This document shows, one piece after another, positions 62,640 through 64,000 of a DNA stretch of 64,000 bases (positions are counted from its first letter, which is position 1; each line of letters begins with the position of its first letter). Both the position numbers and the translations under genes were made by a program. Below the pieces are notes generated by a model. The model made no database searches. It saw only the letters and a program-made list of their open reading frames with translations, and was not told the origin of the DNA. The stretch lies in contig CP136061.1 in NCBI GenBank assembly GCA_032622095.1, forward strand, positions 59,911,301 to 59,975,300. Reading direction: 5' to 3'. This stretch comes from Siphonodentalium dalli (taxonomy: Eukaryota > Mollusca > Scaphopoda > Gadilida > Siphonodentaliidae).

Positions 62640-63117
62640 TTAACCCTTTCAGTGCCAGGTCCGATTTTTGTATCAATCCATATACCCTGTGCCAATGCAT
62701 TCTCTTATATATGCGAGTCGACCATAGGTCGCCTCGCATATATATAAGAGAATGCATTGGCCTAACAAATTTTCATCATTTGTTATTATTTTTTACAATT
62801 TTTTACAATTTTAATAATTATTTCTTATATTCTTTAGCAGACATATTTTGTAGGTTTAGTGCCAGGGTATCTTACGTTTTTCATGGGCATCAAAATTATT
62901 ACTATGAATACTTGGTGATAGTTTTGAGTTATAACATGCCCCTAAGGTTTTATCCAGTTTGTTTTTAAATTCGCTATAGCGTGCTTAAGCATACCCAAAA
63001 AAAATTCAAACCAAAACAATCTATAAAAAAAAAAAAAAAACAACATTTTTTTAGGGCCGATTTTACAGACCGTAAATTAGGGCCGATGAGATCGGCCCCT
63101 GGCACCGAAAGGGTTAA
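62640..63117. mobile_element. piggyBac-type MITE, family 2, with one hairpin module
   Basis: TTAA at both ends, with inverted ends TTAACCCTTTCAGTGCCAGG and its right counterpart (CTGGCACCGAAAGGGTTAA). One complete ~67-bp palindrome lies at 62694-62762, followed by the AT-rich spacer that in family 1 separates two palindromes. The second module is missing. No transposase. Confidence 0.8.
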
Positions 63118-63570
63118 CCACCAAAATAATGGTAAATTGACGGCGAGTATCAAAATCCTAACGTAGTGACTAAATTATATGGAACAGGCGATATGTACTG
63201 ATACTATATATAATCGCGAAAATAAATCACTCGTGCGATGCGATGACTCTATATGACCCTCTCCCTCTCTCCCTACATCATGCTATTCCTAACACTATAT
63301 TCTTCCTTTTTCCATCCCTAACTCAAATTTAGTTATAAATCTCTACTTCTCCTAAACCATTATTTCAATCCCTTCCCATCTGATCGATACCCCTCCCTCA
63401 CTTATTGAGGAAGGGACATGTCGCCAAAGATGAGAAGACTTCATATAAGCCCTCGGGCTTGTTGTATGATCCGCATTTCCAAAATTAACTCTTATATGTT
63501 GTAGATGTATGTCATCTGTGTATTATGTCAATTATTTGGTTTGGAAATAAAAATATATTTACACTAAAAC
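63118..63570 (+). mobile_element. Possible LTR end with primer-site-like sequence
   Basis: A polyadenylation signal (GGAAATAAAAATATATTTAC) at about 63542 is followed by ACTAAAACAG and TTGGTGCCCTTCTTCTCCGG. The junction looks like the end of an LTR next to a tRNA-type primer-binding site (TGGTGCC start). No second LTR, gag or pol is in the window, so this is a weak call. Confidence 0.25.
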
Positions 63571-63654
63571 AGTTGGTGCCCTTCTTCTCCGGAGACACTC
63601 CGTTCTCGAGCGGGTAACAAATCTTAATGTCTCCCTCGACAGCGGGCGACAACT

Positions 63655-63712
63655 GCATACTGTCTCGGGCGACTGAATACTGTCTCGGGCGACTGTATAC
63701 TGTCTCCCACTG
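63655..63712. repeat. ~25-bp minisatellite, about three units
   Basis: The unit ATACTGTCTCGGGCGACTG(A/T) is repeated, with degenerate GGGCGACAACTGC before and GTCGCCCAACTG after it. Confidence 0.85.
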
Positions 63713-64000
63713 ACCAGGGCGCATTGTCTTTGTCGCCCAACTGACGTTATCATGCAAGAATATATCCAAGCATATACCCCAATGGGTTCGCAAAAAGCAC
63801 AAGTTGTGGTGTTGGCTAATATATTTAGTGAACACTAATATTCGAATTTTGATGTTGATACTTTTAATACGGGAAAGTGTTAATCTATACTTGTTTTCAT
63901 CGAAAAGTCTGGGCAATTCAATATATTCTTGTCGGAATTATGGTGCTGATGGTTTTAAAATCTGTTTTCTTTCTCACATTAATTAACCCAACGGGAATGC
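63713..64000. other. Window end, nothing recognised
   Basis: AT-rich. A 134-codon minus-strand frame covering 63512-63916 has no motif that I recognise. Confidence 0.3.

Noticed and set aside
63512-63916. 134-codon minus-strand frame, longest near the window end
   Set aside because: Part of it is the 25-bp minisatellite. The residue composition is unremarkable and no motif is recognisable.
1-64000. Intact tRNA, rRNA or spliceosomal RNA genes
   Set aside because: No cloverleaf with good A and B boxes or conserved rRNA/snRNA block was found by eye. The SINE head at 41060-41095 is the only tRNA-like sequence and is degenerate.

Overview
This window is nuclear DNA from an animal, probably a marine invertebrate. 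It is AT-rich, has short exons with GT-AG introns in the kilobase range, and is densely filled with non-autonomous transposons (foldback and piggyBac-type MITEs, Helitrons), decayed LINE 3' ends, a tRNA-type SINE, minisatellites and poly-G tracts. Nothing points to a bacterial, organellar or viral genome. The phylum cannot be fixed from the sequence.

The central feature is a plus-strand gene I assembled from exon-sized pieces between 8411 and 47369. Exon 1 encodes a start codon and a clean signal peptide. It is followed by three repeats of a two-exon cassette. Exon A (phase 0 to 1) carries a 20-residue amphipathic peptide of the form KYDxRRLxxLxTxLREhxhE (h = hydrophobic or Q). Exon B (phase 1 to 0) rebuilds a dibasic site across the intron (KR or RR) and adds an acidic, proline-rich spacer. 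Two homologous acidic/proline exons (C1, C2) and a short terminal exon follow. All junctions keep frame and give a predicted precursor of about 316 residues: signal peptide, then three copies of a related peptide, each followed by a basic processing site. This is the layout of a multi-copy secreted peptide precursor (neuropeptide, hormone or other secreted helical peptide). I do not recognise the family. It is the best candidate in the window for an undescribed system.

Two partial genes lie to the right. One plus-strand terminal exon at 53995-54098 encodes a coiled-coil-like C-terminus. One minus-strand terminal exon at 60861-61105 encodes a proline/tyrosine-rich tail with a PPSY motif; the rest of that gene lies further right.

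The rest is repeat sequence. 0-8.4 kb: foldback MITEs, an 824-bp long-TIR element, a LINE tail and a Helitron. 8.4-31.9 kb: introns holding two LINE fragments, a GC-rich TIR element in two versions, two piggyBac-type MITEs and a head-to-tail Helitron tandem. 32-47 kb: one 15-kb intron with a 26-bp minisatellite, poly-G elements, a SINE, a roughly 385-bp tandem array and several foldbacks. 47-64 kb: more foldbacks, another Helitron, three MITEs sharing one double-hairpin cassette, and a possible LTR end.
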